DNA of 64,000 nt. Origin: JAMZMI01 sp039970095 (GTDB taxonomy: Bacteria > Bacteroidota > Bacteroidia > Cytophagales > Cyclobacteriaceae). Position 1 is the stretch's first letter. Each line of letters opens with the position of its first letter. Positions 52,408-60,822 of the stretch are shown here, one piece after another. A program made the translations under genes and the position numbers. A model generated the notes under the pieces. That model was not told where the DNA came from, did no database searches, and worked only from the letters and a program-made list of their open reading frames with translations. The DNA lies in assembly GCA_039970095.1 (NCBI GenBank), contig JBDVMP010000038.1, positions 7,280 through 71,279 of the forward strand. The letters run 5' to 3'.

Positions 52408-55174
52408 ATTTATGTTCGAACTGTCTGAAATCAGATACAGGATCTGCCGCTTGTCTGGGAACTTTTAGTTGTATTCTAGAGTCGAAAGTCTCATTAAAAA
52501 GGTCGCTGCTGTTGAAAATACCCGGTTCTATTACATCACATTGCATATTATTGGTTTGACTGAAAAGCCAGGAGTAAAACATCACCTGAAAAACGGCTTT
52601 ATTTCTAGCATTATCATCCCTGTCCGTGAGGGACTCTACGGACTTGAACTCACGACTGTCCCGCCCTGTTTTGTAGTCAATGATTCTGATCTTGCCTCCT
52701 TTGAAATCAATCCTGTCAATGATTCCTTTTACTTTAACGGACACCTTTTCGCCATTTGCCTCTATGGGATAGCTTATACTATAACCTTCCCGGGTGCTCG
52801 CCTCGAGACCCACAATCCGAAATGGCGCATAACCCTCATCTAATGTTAGAATCTTATTGATAAACTTTCTCAAGATATCCCAGGCGATGAGCGTGCGGCC
52901 CTCAGGCTTGAAATTCCTCTCGTGTTTGATACCATAATGTTCAATGAACGTCTGCTTCAGTGCTCCATCGACCCCAGCCTTGATCCAAAAAAAGTCCTGA
53001 GGGTTGATAATATCGCGCTTCTCTTTTTTGATAAAGGATTTGTAAAGCAACTCCATGGTGTTGTGAAGAATATTACCAAAAACCATGGCGTCCATTTCTT
53101 CCTGCACCTCTTCCGGCTCCCATAGCTTTTCCACGTACTTGAAGTAAAACCTCAACCGGCAATCGAGATAAGCATTGATTGCAGACGGTGTGAAGCGAGA
53201 AGCATCCCTACCTTCATATCCTTCCAAAAACCGTCGCATCTTGTCTAGCACCTCCTGGGTTTTCTTTACTTCTATGGGTTCAGGTGTAGGTACTTTTACA
53301 GGGTTTGACAAGATCTGTTTTTTGATTTCAAATCCAGACTCTACTTCAAGCTGCTGCACAAGGCGGCTGAGCTCTCCGTTGAGGTTAAACTCCGAAACCG
53401 TATTGTAGTAGAAATGAACATAGCTCGCCCGTTGCAGCAATCTATAAAACAGGTAAGTATAGATCGCGTCGTGGTGATCCTGAACAGGCAACTCAAAAGC
53501 TTTCCTGATGTTGTACGGCACAAAGCTCCCGCGCTTCGGTGGGGCCGGCCAGGCATCTTCATTCATATTCAGAATGAAGACATTGTCAAAATCAAGGTTT
53601 CGGGTTTCCAGAATACCCATGATCTGCAGGCCATGAAGTGGCTCGCCGGTAAAAGGGATTTTCAAGCTGCGCGAAAGTTTTCTGAAAAGCTTGATCAAAA
53701 AATCAACCCCCAGCTCTTCTGTGCGCTGACCCAGCATGTCTTGCAAACTGAGAATGTGCTCATAAAACCGGCCAATAAACGATAGCTCCAAATCATGTTC
53801 CGCTTCTGACCAGTATGTATGCAGCTCCTGAAGGACATCTAACAAATACTGAAGCGGGCTGGCAGGCTGTGAGAAAATAAGCTTTAACAACGGATGCTTA
53901 AACTCCAATGAATCCTCATAAAGAATGATCTGATTGCGCCGTTTGATCTGCCCAATCACCTTCTTCGAAGCTTCCTCCTCTATACCCGTCACCAGTGGGT
54001 GTTCTAGTATGTCCAGAACAGGCTTGTAGTAAAAAATAGTCTTCTTGATCTCACTTTTGCGTGGTGGATTTTGAAGAATGAGCAAACTCTCCACCAAACT
54101 ATAAACAGGCGTATCCTTGAGCGGAAAACCCATCGTGATATTGATTTTATCAATAGCATCGGGCAGGGCATGAAGCACCGGAAACAGCATGTTCTCCTGA
54201 GGAAGTACGATCACGGTTTTCTCGGGAACGAAATCTGGCCTGGCCGCCAACGCTTCAAGCTGCTCAGCCAACGCCTTGGTCTGACCAACCTCCAGCGAAA
54301 CAGCCGTCTTCAGAAAGGTCTTAGTTGTTTTGTCCTCAAACCTCTTGTGAAGTTCTTTGGGGAAAGTTTTTTCCAACACTCCATCGCGTGCATACTGCCG
54401 AAAGAAAAAGCCCGCCTCTTGCCGCTTGTTATTAAAATAATAGTCGTCCAGGTCCCAGGCGATCTCCGCCTCCTTTTCCCGCACGAAAAACTTAAAAATC
54501 TTCTCCTCTGTGTACGTCAGCGCATTGAACCCGGCAAAGTAAATCTTGCGCTCATAATCCGCCATGTAGGCATCCAGATTTTCTGCAAACTGACGATAAA
54601 TCAATCCCGTGTAAGCCTGACCTGTTTTCAGAAGGGTCTCCGTGTACTTTTCATAAATTGGCAGCAGAATTTTCCATGTTTCCAGAAAAGCATCCTGTGT
54701 TTTGGTGGATTTGGGCAGGAAACTCGCCCAGAAAGACTGAATTATTTTCCGTTCTTCCTCATCCAAAAAGTAAAACTCCTCGTCAAGCTCCTTTTGCGTT
54801 TTGATAGAGGTGAAAAGCTTTTTTGGGTCAACCAAATAATGATCAATCTCATTGAAGTCCTTCAGGATCATTTCTCCCCAGAAATAGAAGTGGTCAAAAG
54901 CCTCCTCCTCCGGCTGAAAAGTTTTGTAAACCTCAAACAAAGAAAATACACCCTCCAGCGTTTCCTGCTTTCGCATGGGCTGATTTTTCAACACAAAATC
55001 CTCCAAACTGATGACCTCAGGCATCCAGATCGGTTTCTGGATTAAATCGGCGAGAGCCTTTCTGAAAAAAAGCCCCGCTCTGCGGTTGGGAAAAATCAAG
55101 GTCACATTTTCCAATGACTCATTGTCTCGGATGACCCTGGCTGCAAGCTCTTGTATGAAGGTAGTTTGACTCAT
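52289..55174 (-). CDS. AddB-like PD-(D/E)XK nuclease/helicase-fold protein with Fe-S cysteines
   Basis: This protein of about 961 residues has an N-terminal UvrD-like but degenerate helicase region (VTLIFPNRRAGLFFRKAL, no intact Walker A). The C-terminal RecB-type nuclease core reads KVKGIIDRIDFKGG then IRIIDYKTGRD (about residues 815-839). The cysteines in AYLDCRLRFYF and KKCGYCPYKGIC match the four-Cys Fe-S arrangement of AddB nuclease domains. AddB works with AddA in double-strand-break repair, but no addA is adjacent here. I chose the ATG at 55174 (MSQTTFIQEL) over an upstream one that adds 19 poorly conserved residues. Confidence 0.85.
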   Translation of the reverse strand: MSQTTFIQELAARVIRDNESLENVTLIFPNRRAGLFFRKALADLIQKPIWMPEVISLEDFVLKNQPMRKQETLEGVFSLFEVYKTFQPEEEAFDHFYFWGEMILKDFNEIDHYLVDPKKLFTSIKTQKELDEEFYFLDEEERKIIQSFWASFLPKSTKTQDAFLETWKILLPIYEKYTETLLKTGQAYTGLIYRQFAENLDAYMADYERKIYFAGFNALTYTEEKIFKFFVREKEAEIAWDLDDYYFNNKRQEAGFFFRQYARDGVLEKTFPKELHKRFEDKTTKTFLKTAVSLEVGQTKALAEQLEALAARPDFVPEKTVIVLPQENMLFPVLHALPDAIDKINITMGFPLKDTPVYSLVESLLILQNPPRKSEIKKTIFYYKPVLDILEHPLVTGIEEEASKKVIGQIKRRNQIILYEDSLEFKHPLLKLIFSQPASPLQYLLDVLQELHTYWSEAEHDLELSFIGRFYEHILSLQDMLGQRTEELGVDFLIKLFRKLSRSLKIPFTGEPLHGLQIMGILETRNLDFDNVFILNMNEDAWPAPPKRGSFVPYNIRKAFELPVQDHHDAIYTYLFYRLLQRASYVHFYYNTVSEFNLNGELSRLVQQLEVESGFEIKKQILSNPVKVPTPEPIEVKKTQEVLDKMRRFLEGYEGRDASRFTPSAINAYLDCRLRFYFKYVEKLWEPEEVQEEMDAMVFGNILHNTMELLYKSFIKKEKRDIINPQDFFWIKAGVDGALKQTFIEHYGIKHERNFKPEGRTLIAWDILRKFINKILTLDEGYAPFRIVGLEASTREGYSISYPIEANGEKVSVKVKGIIDRIDFKGGKIRIIDYKTGRDSREFKSVESLTDRDDNARNKAVFQVMFYSWLFSQTNNMQCDVIEPGIFNSSDLFNETFDSRIQLKVPRQAADPVSDFRQFEHKFEEGFKSLLTEMFDQTQSFSQTEDEKKCGYCPYKGICQK

Positions 55175-55315
55175 ATTGATTTGGTTGCAATCTAACCGAA
55201 GTGCGGTAATTACGCATAAGCTCTCGGCCATACATTCCAGAGACTATGTACAATATTTCACACCTTCCTTTTGGGAAGAAAATCAAATAACTTACTTCTT
55301 CAAACCGTCCTTAAA

Positions 55316-56035
55316 ATGATTTTTCACCCGCCAAACCTGCTTTTGGGAGCATTCCTCCTTCTGGCTTCCATTAACTCGCAAGCTCAGGAAACGCTTTCTG
55401 ACAAAGTAAAACACATGCATCACCATGCCAAGAGCAAAGTGAAGCAACCGGCATACGAGTTTCTATCGACCTGGAACACGAGCGCTGAGCTCATCAAGCC
55501 TGCGCAACATGAGCTGAAACACAAGATCAAACAAAATAAGCACAAAGGTAAAGACCCCAAAAAGGGAACAGAAAAATTGCAAATGGCTTATGATGAGGCT
55601 GTAAAAGCTGATGGTACGGAGCGCTCGTTTATTGCACAGACGTTTGCCATACCGATGCTCCATGAGCTAAAAACAAAAGGAACGGCGCTGGAAGCAGAGG
55701 ATATCTATGCGGCTCAGTATGTGATTAAATACACGCTGGGCATGCCGCGCTTCAACCATGGCGAATTAAACATAGACGATCTGGATCAACTGGAAAAAGA
55801 ACTGACGGCACTGGTAGCCAAATACCCCGACAATGATGCCCACAATCAGGAAGTAGATGGCCATGTGATCGATATTTTCCGTGAAGAAGCCGGAGCGTTT
55901 TTTCAGGCATTCGTGGCGGCCAACCAAAAAGAATTACAGAAAGATGGTGGCAAATCCAATGCAAGTTCGAATCTTACCAGTATGAACTGTGGTGAGAAGT
56001 ATGAGTATCTGAAAGAGAAGGGGATAATGCATTAG
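55316..56035 (+). CDS. Exported hypothetical protein
   Basis: This 239-residue protein, starting at the ATG at 55316, has a signal peptide (PPNLLLGAFLLLASINSQAQ). It then has a His/Lys-rich segment (KVKHMHHHAKSKVKQ) and a mainly helical body with conserved-looking DIFREEAGAFFQAFVAANQK. The frame opens 15 codons earlier at 55271, but that start would bury the signal. I recognise no domain. It is monocistronic and divergent from the AddB-like gene. Confidence 0.6.
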   Translation: MIFHPPNLLLGAFLLLASINSQAQETLSDKVKHMHHHAKSKVKQPAYEFLSTWNTSAELIKPAQHELKHKIKQNKHKGKDPKKGTEKLQMAYDEAVKADGTERSFIAQTFAIPMLHELKTKGTALEAEDIYAAQYVIKYTLGMPRFNHGELNIDDLDQLEKELTALVAKYPDNDAHNQEVDGHVIDIFREEAGAFFQAFVAANQKELQKDGGKSNASSNLTSMNCGEKYEYLKEKGIMH

Positions 56036-56091
56036 GGTCCAAACCCACTTATCATTAGCCTTCGGATTAGGGCATGACTCTATAAATCATT

Positions 56092-56180
56092 CGTCATTCC
56101 TGTTTATGTAGCGTAGCGAAAGAATACCGGAATCCTATCAGAGTGGACAATAACGTAAGTCGGCACGCTTTGCAAAAGCG
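56092..56180. repeat. Intergenic repeat and REP-like palindrome
   Basis: CGTCATTCCTG at 56092 is followed by GAATACCGGAATCC, a form of the common intergenic repeat whose second copy begins at 58247 (CGTCATTCCTGCGCAGGCAG). A perfect 6-bp palindrome, CGCTTT-GCA-AAAGCG, occupies 56166-56180. Both are non-coding. Confidence 0.6.
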
Positions 56181-56202
56181 CGACAGAAGGATAATTGAAC
56201 AA

Positions 56203-56751
56203 CTAGATCGTATCAATCAGGTTAGACCAAAAAAAAGCATATTCCTTATCTCCCGCCAATGCAGCTGCTTGATTTGATATTTCATCCACGCGTTTTTTAC
56301 TTTTCAACTTCTCCAGAATCATCCTTTTTTGATATTCTAAGCATACCTCTAATGCTTTAAGAAAATCTTGCACTGAAGATGCTATAGGTTTGAGATGAGT
56401 TATTTCATTAATATCCCCTAGTACATAATCCTCCACATCTGTATATAGTATCTGAAAAACAAATCCACCATTGGATTTATATCCTATAGAATCTGCTTCA
56501 TTCTCTCCGAAAATAAGAAAATCACCCACTTGCCTTAGTTTCGAGAAAAATCGAAAAGTAAAAACCTCTAGTTTTAAATATGGTAGAGAGTCCTCTAGCT
56601 TATCTGAACCAATCTCCAGATATATATTCTCTGGCAAATCATTTAAAGAATTATAATAAGCCAAATCTTCCTGTGTATAACCGTAACTGAGCAACTCCTC
56701 GGCTTTGAATCGGTATTTCCTAGCCTCTAAAGCAAATTTTGATAAATCCAT
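56203..56751 (-). CDS. Hypothetical protein, possibly SUKH (SMI1/KNR4)-like
   Basis: This 182-residue soluble protein has no signal. A central segment, DFLIFGENEADSIGYKSNGG then FVFQILYTDVEDY, ending in SSVQDFLKALEVCLEYQ, resembles the SUKH immunity-protein fold pattern of polymorphic toxin systems. The match is by eye only and weak. No toxin gene is beside it, but a second gene fragment lies directly upstream in a decayed region. It may be an orphan immunity gene. Confidence 0.5.
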   Translation of the reverse strand: MDLSKFALEARKYRFKAEELLSYGYTQEDLAYYNSLNDLPENIYLEIGSDKLEDSLPYLKLEVFTFRFFSKLRQVGDFLIFGENEADSIGYKSNGGFVFQILYTDVEDYVLGDINEITHLKPIASSVQDFLKALEVCLEYQKRMILEKLKSKKRVDEISNQAAALAGDKEYAFFWSNLIDTI

Positions 56752-56788
56752 TTTTGCTCATCTTAACATTTTAACCTCTATATTATTA

Positions 56789-56945
56789 CTACCCTCTTTC
56801 TCCAATCAGACCTTGCTTTATTAGATCTACACCAATATATTCACCTTCTTCATCGTCATATCCAAAGTTATAATAAATGGCCCAATGAAGATAAAGAACC
56901 TGCTCATCGAGATCTCTTTGTATTTCAACAACTCCCCAGCTGGCG
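56789..56945 (-). pseudogene. C-terminal fragment of an unidentified protein
   Basis: The minus strand holds a roughly 50-codon open stretch ending at a TAG (56789-56791). It reads WGVVEIQRDLDEQVLYLHWA, then YDDEEGEYIGVDLIKQGLIG. The sequence is protein-like but has no credible start; it runs back into the REP-like palindromes at 56946. It looks like the 3' end of a truncated gene. I do not recognise the family. Confidence 0.4.
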
Positions 56946-57045
56946 CAAGCGTGTCGCTTGTGTCCAAATAAGAAACTAGAGCCTCAGCAGGCGTAAGCAT
57001 TTTGCTCGTGCACCTCAGCTAATGCGAGCTTTTATCTCGTGCACC
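56946..57045. repeat. REP-like palindromes upstream of the truncated transposase
   Basis: A perfect inverted repeat CAAGCG-TGT-CGCTTG (56946-56960) is followed by two direct copies of CTCGTGCACC (57005-57014 and 57036-57045) spaced by 31 bp. Such palindromes commonly flank REP-associated tyrosine transposase genes, and a remnant of one begins at 57108. Confidence 0.6.
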
Positions 57046-57107
57046 AGGATAGGAGAAATCAATATCGAAAGTCTTTTTGCTTTACTTGAATACGTTATAT
57101 TTGATGC

Positions 57108-57344
57108 GTGAGCAGGAAGTACAAATTCCATAACAAGGAGGGTCTTTACTTCGTCAGCTTTGCTATAGTTTATTGGATAGATGTCTTTGTCAGAGATGAG
57201 TATTTCAATTCAGTCTTGCAAAGCCTGCATTTTTGTCGTCGAGAAAAGGAATGGAAATCTTTTCATATTGCATTATGCCCAGTCATGTGCACCTGATTTT
57301 GTCATAGAAATCAACAGGACAACCTCAAAAAAATAACAAAGTAA
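57108..57344 (+). pseudogene. Truncated, frameshifted REP-associated tyrosine transposase (Y1_Tnp, RAYT)
   Basis: Starting at a GTG, the frame reads SRKYKFHNKEGLYFVSFA then VYWIDVFVRDEYFNSVL, the typical start of Bacteroidota RAYT/IS200-like transposases. Near 57270 the frame shifts: the conserved HUH segment IMPSHVHLILS continues in another frame (57272-57303). QQDNLKKITK then follows in a third frame to 57344. At least two frameshifts and loss of the rest make it inactive. Confidence 0.8.
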
Positions 57345-57359
57345 GACTCATCTCAAAGA

Positions 57360-58226
57360 TTAACTCACCCCCATTTGCCTTTCACCTTGTCTGACTATTT
57401 TTTTGGCTTCTTTTCCTCGCGAAGGCGTGCCGTCTTCTTCAAACCAAACGATAGCGCCCGTGGCGCATCGTTCTATTGGCTTGCGGATTTGGTGATTTTC
57501 TGAATAGTTGATCACGGGCAGGTTATTGACCATCTCGATTACATTGACTGGTGCATCAACTGAACATTTCGCGCATGCAGTACAGCCCACCTCACAGTCG
57601 TCTAGCACGCTATCACCAGCTTCCAGGCTTCTGCAATTAACCCAAAGTCGTCGGCTGATCGGCTGCAGAGAAAACAGGTCTTTCGGGCAGACCTCCACGC
57701 AATCGCCACAGGCGGTGCACTTGTCCAGGTCCACTACCGGCAGTGAGTGTTCGTTCATCGATATGGCATCAAAATCACAAACAATCTCACAGTCGCCGTA
57801 ACCCAGACAACCCCAGAAGCAGCCTTTGCCTCCTCCTGAAACCAGCGAAGCGGCCGTGCAGGATTTCACTCCTTTGTAGGCCGCTTTGTTTCTTGCTACG
57901 TTGGTACCTCCGGCACAGGCCAGCCGTGCTACGCGCTTCTCTTCGGATCCAAGCGAAACACCCAAATAATTGGCAATGTGGGCTCTGGCATTTTCAGAAC
58001 TTACGGTACATTTTCCGGGCAGTACCTCTCCAGAAACGAGCGCCTCTGCAAATGGTCGGCATCCGGGAAACCCACACGCCCCACAGTTGGCCTTAGGTAG
58101 CATGTCGTCCACTTTGTCTATCCGTGGGTCTTCATAGACATAGAGTTTCTTATTGGCTACCATCAGCATGATTGCTAATAAAAGGGTGAGGCCACCCAAT
58201 GCTCCAAGTGCTATGAGAATTGACAT
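57360..58226 (-). CDS. rnfB: Rnf electron transport complex subunit B
   Basis: This 288-residue protein has an N-terminal membrane anchor (ILIALGALGGLTLLLAIMLM). A four-Cys Fe-S domain follows (KANCGACGFPGCRPFAEAL), then CEIVCDFDAI, KCTACGDCVEVCP and CTACAKCSVDAP clusters. It carries electrons from ferredoxin to the membrane subunits. Here it is the last gene of the operon, as in acetogens (CDGEAB order), rather than near rnfA as in gammaproteobacteria. It is separated from rnfA by two extra genes. Confidence 0.93.
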   Translation of the reverse strand: MSILIALGALGGLTLLLAIMLMVANKKLYVYEDPRIDKVDDMLPKANCGACGFPGCRPFAEALVSGEVLPGKCTVSSENARAHIANYLGVSLGSEEKRVARLACAGGTNVARNKAAYKGVKSCTAASLVSGGGKGCFWGCLGYGDCEIVCDFDAISMNEHSLPVVDLDKCTACGDCVEVCPKDLFSLQPISRRLWVNCRSLEAGDSVLDDCEVGCTACAKCSVDAPVNVIEMVNNLPVINYSENHQIRKPIERCATGAIVWFEEDGTPSRGKEAKKIVRQGERQMGVS

Positions 58227-58246
58227 AGTATTTTCTTTTTTCCGTG

Positions 58247-58345
58247 CGTCATTCCTGCGCAGGCAGAAATCTCATTCAAGAATTTTTCTTTGCGATTTGT
58301 CTTATGCTTCGACAGAACCCACCCCCAACCCCCTCCGAGGAGGGG
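58247..58345. repeat. Intergenic repeats between rnfB and the FNR gene
   Basis: CGTCATTCCTGCGCAGGCAG at 58247 matches the repeat at 56092. Near 58317-58345 there is a C-rich element containing the palindrome CCCCTCCGAGGAGGGG (58330-58345), a related copy of which occurs at 59573-59623. These are typical dispersed intergenic repeats of Bacteroidota genomes. They lie inside the operon, so a transcript hairpin may form here. Confidence 0.65.
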
Positions 58346-58349
58346 ACTT

Positions 58350-59207
58350 TTAATAGATGACTTCAGCCCATTTGTTTCCTGCGATGAGTTCCGCCTGACG
58401 TGCTTGCCAGTTGCCTTCAGAGCCGAGAATCACTGAAAATGCTTTATCAAGCTTTTTTCTGATATTTTCATATCCGGCCACATACACGTAGGTATTTGAA
58501 AAGCTTAACATCTTTTTCAACTCATCAGACCTATCTACCAGCGCCTGATCCAGTGCAATTGGGTCGGCCCACTCTGGCCGTGGACTGAGCGCATGAAATG
58601 CCGCAAATGTTTCCCTATCATAATACTGATTGAGGTCACCATTTTTTTCATTCATATAAAGCAACTCCAAGCCACTTTTGGCTCCATAAAAAAGTCTAAT
58701 ATTACCCTTCCATCCGGGCACATTTTTGTAAATATGCTTCACAAAAGCCCTGAACGGAGCAATACCCGTACCCAAGCCGATGAGGATCAGGTTGGCGTTC
58801 ATATCTTCGGGCACTTTGAACGGCAGATCATATGGCCCTGTCAGGATAAGCTTATCTCCCGCCTGTCTGTCGCAGAGATAGTTAGAAACTACCCCATCGT
58901 ATTTCTCTCCACTAAAATCATCCACATACGAACAGCGTTTCACCAGCATGGTGATGATGGTTTTGCCGTTTTTTGTATTAGGCAAATCAGCCACACTGTA
59001 TAGTCTGTGATGGAATTGATTGCCAAATTCACCTTCCGCTTTTACCACAACTCCAAAGCTGCGATCAACTTTAACCTTGAAATCACTGCTAAGTACCTCA
59101 AGTTTAATTTCTCTAATCTCGTCCGTTCCCGGTGGTGTGAGCCGCTCAGAACTCTTTACCACTGCGGCGAAGCGAACGTCGGTATCGTAATCTATTAAGT
59201 GTGCCAT
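58350..59207 (-). CDS. FNR-type ferredoxin/flavodoxin-NADP reductase in the rnf operon
   Basis: This 285-residue protein of the ferredoxin-NADP reductase family has an FAD-binding HHRLYSVADLPNTKNG, then IITMLVKRC and YLCDRQAGDKLILTGPYD. The NAD(P)-binding part reads LILIGLGTGIAPFRAFV, then RLFYGAKSG and TYVYVAGYENIRKKLDKAF. It would move electrons between NADPH and ferredoxin or another carrier. It lies between rnfA and rnfB and on the same strand, so it probably feeds or drains the ferredoxin pool used by Rnf (inference). Confidence 0.9.
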   Translation of the reverse strand: MAHLIDYDTDVRFAAVVKSSERLTPPGTDEIREIKLEVLSSDFKVKVDRSFGVVVKAEGEFGNQFHHRLYSVADLPNTKNGKTIITMLVKRCSYVDDFSGEKYDGVVSNYLCDRQAGDKLILTGPYDLPFKVPEDMNANLILIGLGTGIAPFRAFVKHIYKNVPGWKGNIRLFYGAKSGLELLYMNEKNGDLNQYYDRETFAAFHALSPRPEWADPIALDQALVDRSDELKKMLSFSNTYVYVAGYENIRKKLDKAFSVILGSEGNWQARQAELIAGNKWAEVIY

Positions 59208-59340
59208 ATCGATTGGTATTTAAATCTGTTGTTTCAAATCTTTGCCATGTTACATGTTCAGCTTATCTAAGCCTTGTTGATTCGCCCGATCGTCAAATGC
59301 TACAAGCTCAATATGACGATGGGAAACCCAATTTTATTAA

Positions 59341-59544
59341 TTAATCTTCTCCACCCACTCTGGTGATACTTTTCTTATTTACACAAGCTGTTTTGCAACC
59401 ACATCCTGCACATTTTGTACGTCCGCCCATGGCATCTTCTCCTGTCAGATAATCTACAAACACTTTTTTCCAAAGCGCCTGAACAGCCACCCAGAGGAGC
59501 ATCATCCCTACTATTCCGCCGATTGCTATGAGTGCCTGTGTCAT
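59341..59544 (-). CDS. Small Cys-rich membrane protein in the rnf operon
   Basis: This 67-residue protein has one N-terminal membrane helix (IAIGGIVGMMLLWVAVQALW) and a Cys cluster, TKCAGCGCKTACVN, near the C-terminus. The topology resembles NqrM (DUF539) and FeoB-associated Cys-rich proteins, where the cysteines bind or deliver iron. Its place directly after rnfA makes a maturation role for the RnfA/RnfE iron centre or another Fe-S site plausible. The family assignment is tentative. Confidence 0.65.
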   Translation of the reverse strand: MTQALIAIGGIVGMMLLWVAVQALWKKVFVDYLTGEDAMGGRTKCAGCGCKTACVNKKSITRVGGED

Positions 59545-59572
59545 TTAATTAATCATTCGTTCTATAAACTCT

Positions 59573-59623
59573 TACCCACCCCTAAATCCCCGAAACGTCG
59601 GACCGCTCCAAGGAGGGGACTTT
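59573..59623. repeat. Second, degenerate copy of the C-rich intergenic repeat
   Basis: CCCACCCCTAAATCCCCGAA, then CCAAGGAGGGGACTTT, is a diverged version of the repeat ending at 58350. The central palindrome is interrupted here. Confidence 0.55.
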
Positions 59624-59629
59624 CAATAT

Positions 59630-60211
59630 TTAGCTACCTAACCCTGAAAAACCCATAAAGGTGAGCGAGAGAATACCCGCCAGAAATAGCGTAATCACTG
59701 TTCCCTTGACAGCATTGGGTGTTTCAGAAAATTCTAATTGTTCTCTCAAGCCAGCCATGAGTATCAGAGCCAGTGTAAATCCTGCTCCTGCTCCTAATGC
59801 ATACACGAAGCTCTGTAGCAGTCCATATCCTTTGTTGGTTTGGAATAAAGCCAAACCCAAAATTGCGCAGTTGGTAGTAATCAGCGGTAAGAAAATGCCC
59901 AGTGCCTTGAACAGTGCCGGACTCATTTTCTTGATGAACATCTCCACGAGTTGAACTGTAGAGGCGATCACCACGATATAACTGATCAGCTGCAAAAACT
60001 CAGCGTTGATTGCCACGAGCAAAGCGTGAATACCATATGCACAAAGCGAGCTGATGATCATCACAAAAGTGACAGCTCCCCCCATTTTGGTGGCAGTCTC
60101 CATCTTGCCCGAAACTCCTAAAAATGGGCAAATACCCAGAAAGTAGGCCAACACAAAGTTGTTGACCAAACTGGCGCTGATAAAGATGTATATGAGCGAT
60201 TCGTTGTTCAT
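59630..60211 (-). CDS. rnfA: Rnf complex subunit A
   Basis: This 193-residue protein has about six membrane helices. Conserved stretches are NNFVLAYFLGICPFLGVSG and PLITTNCAILGLALFQ, each with the Cys that helps hold the intramembrane [2Fe-2S] centre shared with RnfE. Its start overlaps the rnfE stop by 4 bp. NqrE would look similar, but the presence of rnfB and the gene order favour Rnf. Confidence 0.93.
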   Translation of the reverse strand: MNNESLIYIFISASLVNNFVLAYFLGICPFLGVSGKMETATKMGGAVTFVMIISSLCAYGIHALLVAINAEFLQLISYIVVIASTVQLVEMFIKKMSPALFKALGIFLPLITTNCAILGLALFQTNKGYGLLQSFVYALGAGAGFTLALILMAGLREQLEFSETPNAVKGTVITLFLAGILSLTFMGFSGLGS

Positions 60212-60822
60212 GCTTTTCGTTGTTTAGCCAGATTGAAAACCAATAACCACAAGGCCAACGTGAAGAAGCCTCCAGCAGGCAGTATCATCACTATCCACTC
60301 CTGAAACTGATCAGGAAAAAGGACTACATTGAAAAAACTACCATTGCCTAAAATTTCTCTCACACCACCCAGACAGACCAGAGCGAAAACAAATCCAAGC
60401 CCCATTCCCAGTGCATCCAAAATGGATTTACCAACAGTATTTTTAGAAGCAAAAGCTTCTGCTCTGCTTAGAATCAGACAGTTTACTACGATCAGGGAGA
60501 TGAAAGCACCAAGGCTTTTGTACAGCTCTACGCTGATCGCCTGAATGGCATAATCCACAATGGTGACGAACGTGGCGATGATCAATATATAAGTAGCGAT
60601 CCGCACGGTTTTAGGTATAAAATCTTTGAGCAGTGAAACCAAAACATTAGACATAAGCAAAACGAAAGTGGTGGCAAGTCCCATGGCCAGGGCATTTTCT
60701 GCGGTATTGGTCACGGCCAGTACCGGGCACATACCAAGCACCTGAACAAAGACGGGGTTGTCTTTCCACAAACCTTTCACAAAATCATTGGTACTCATAC
60801 CTGTATTTGATTCGCTACTCAT
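60208..60822 (-). CDS. rnfE: Rnf complex subunit E
   Basis: This 204-residue membrane protein carries NPVFVQVLGMCPVLAVTN and FISLIVVNCLILSRAEAFA, with the paired Cys positions matching RnfA. I prefer the ATG at 60822, which overlaps the rnfG stop by 8 bp, over one eight codons upstream that overlaps more. It forms the central Na+/H+-translocating core with RnfA. Confidence 0.92.
   Translation of the reverse strand: MSSESNTGMSTNDFVKGLWKDNPVFVQVLGMCPVLAVTNTAENALAMGLATTFVLLMSNVLVSLLKDFIPKTVRIATYILIIATFVTIVDYAIQAISVELYKSLGAFISLIVVNCLILSRAEAFASKNTVGKSILDALGMGLGFVFALVCLGGVREILGNGSFFNVVLFPDQFQEWIVMILPAGGFFTLALWLLVFNLAKQRKA

Noticed and set aside
54071..55045. 324-codon open frame on the plus strand inside the AddB-like gene
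   Set aside because: It is antisense to a clear nuclease-family protein, with low-complexity Leu/Phe/Lys content and no motif.
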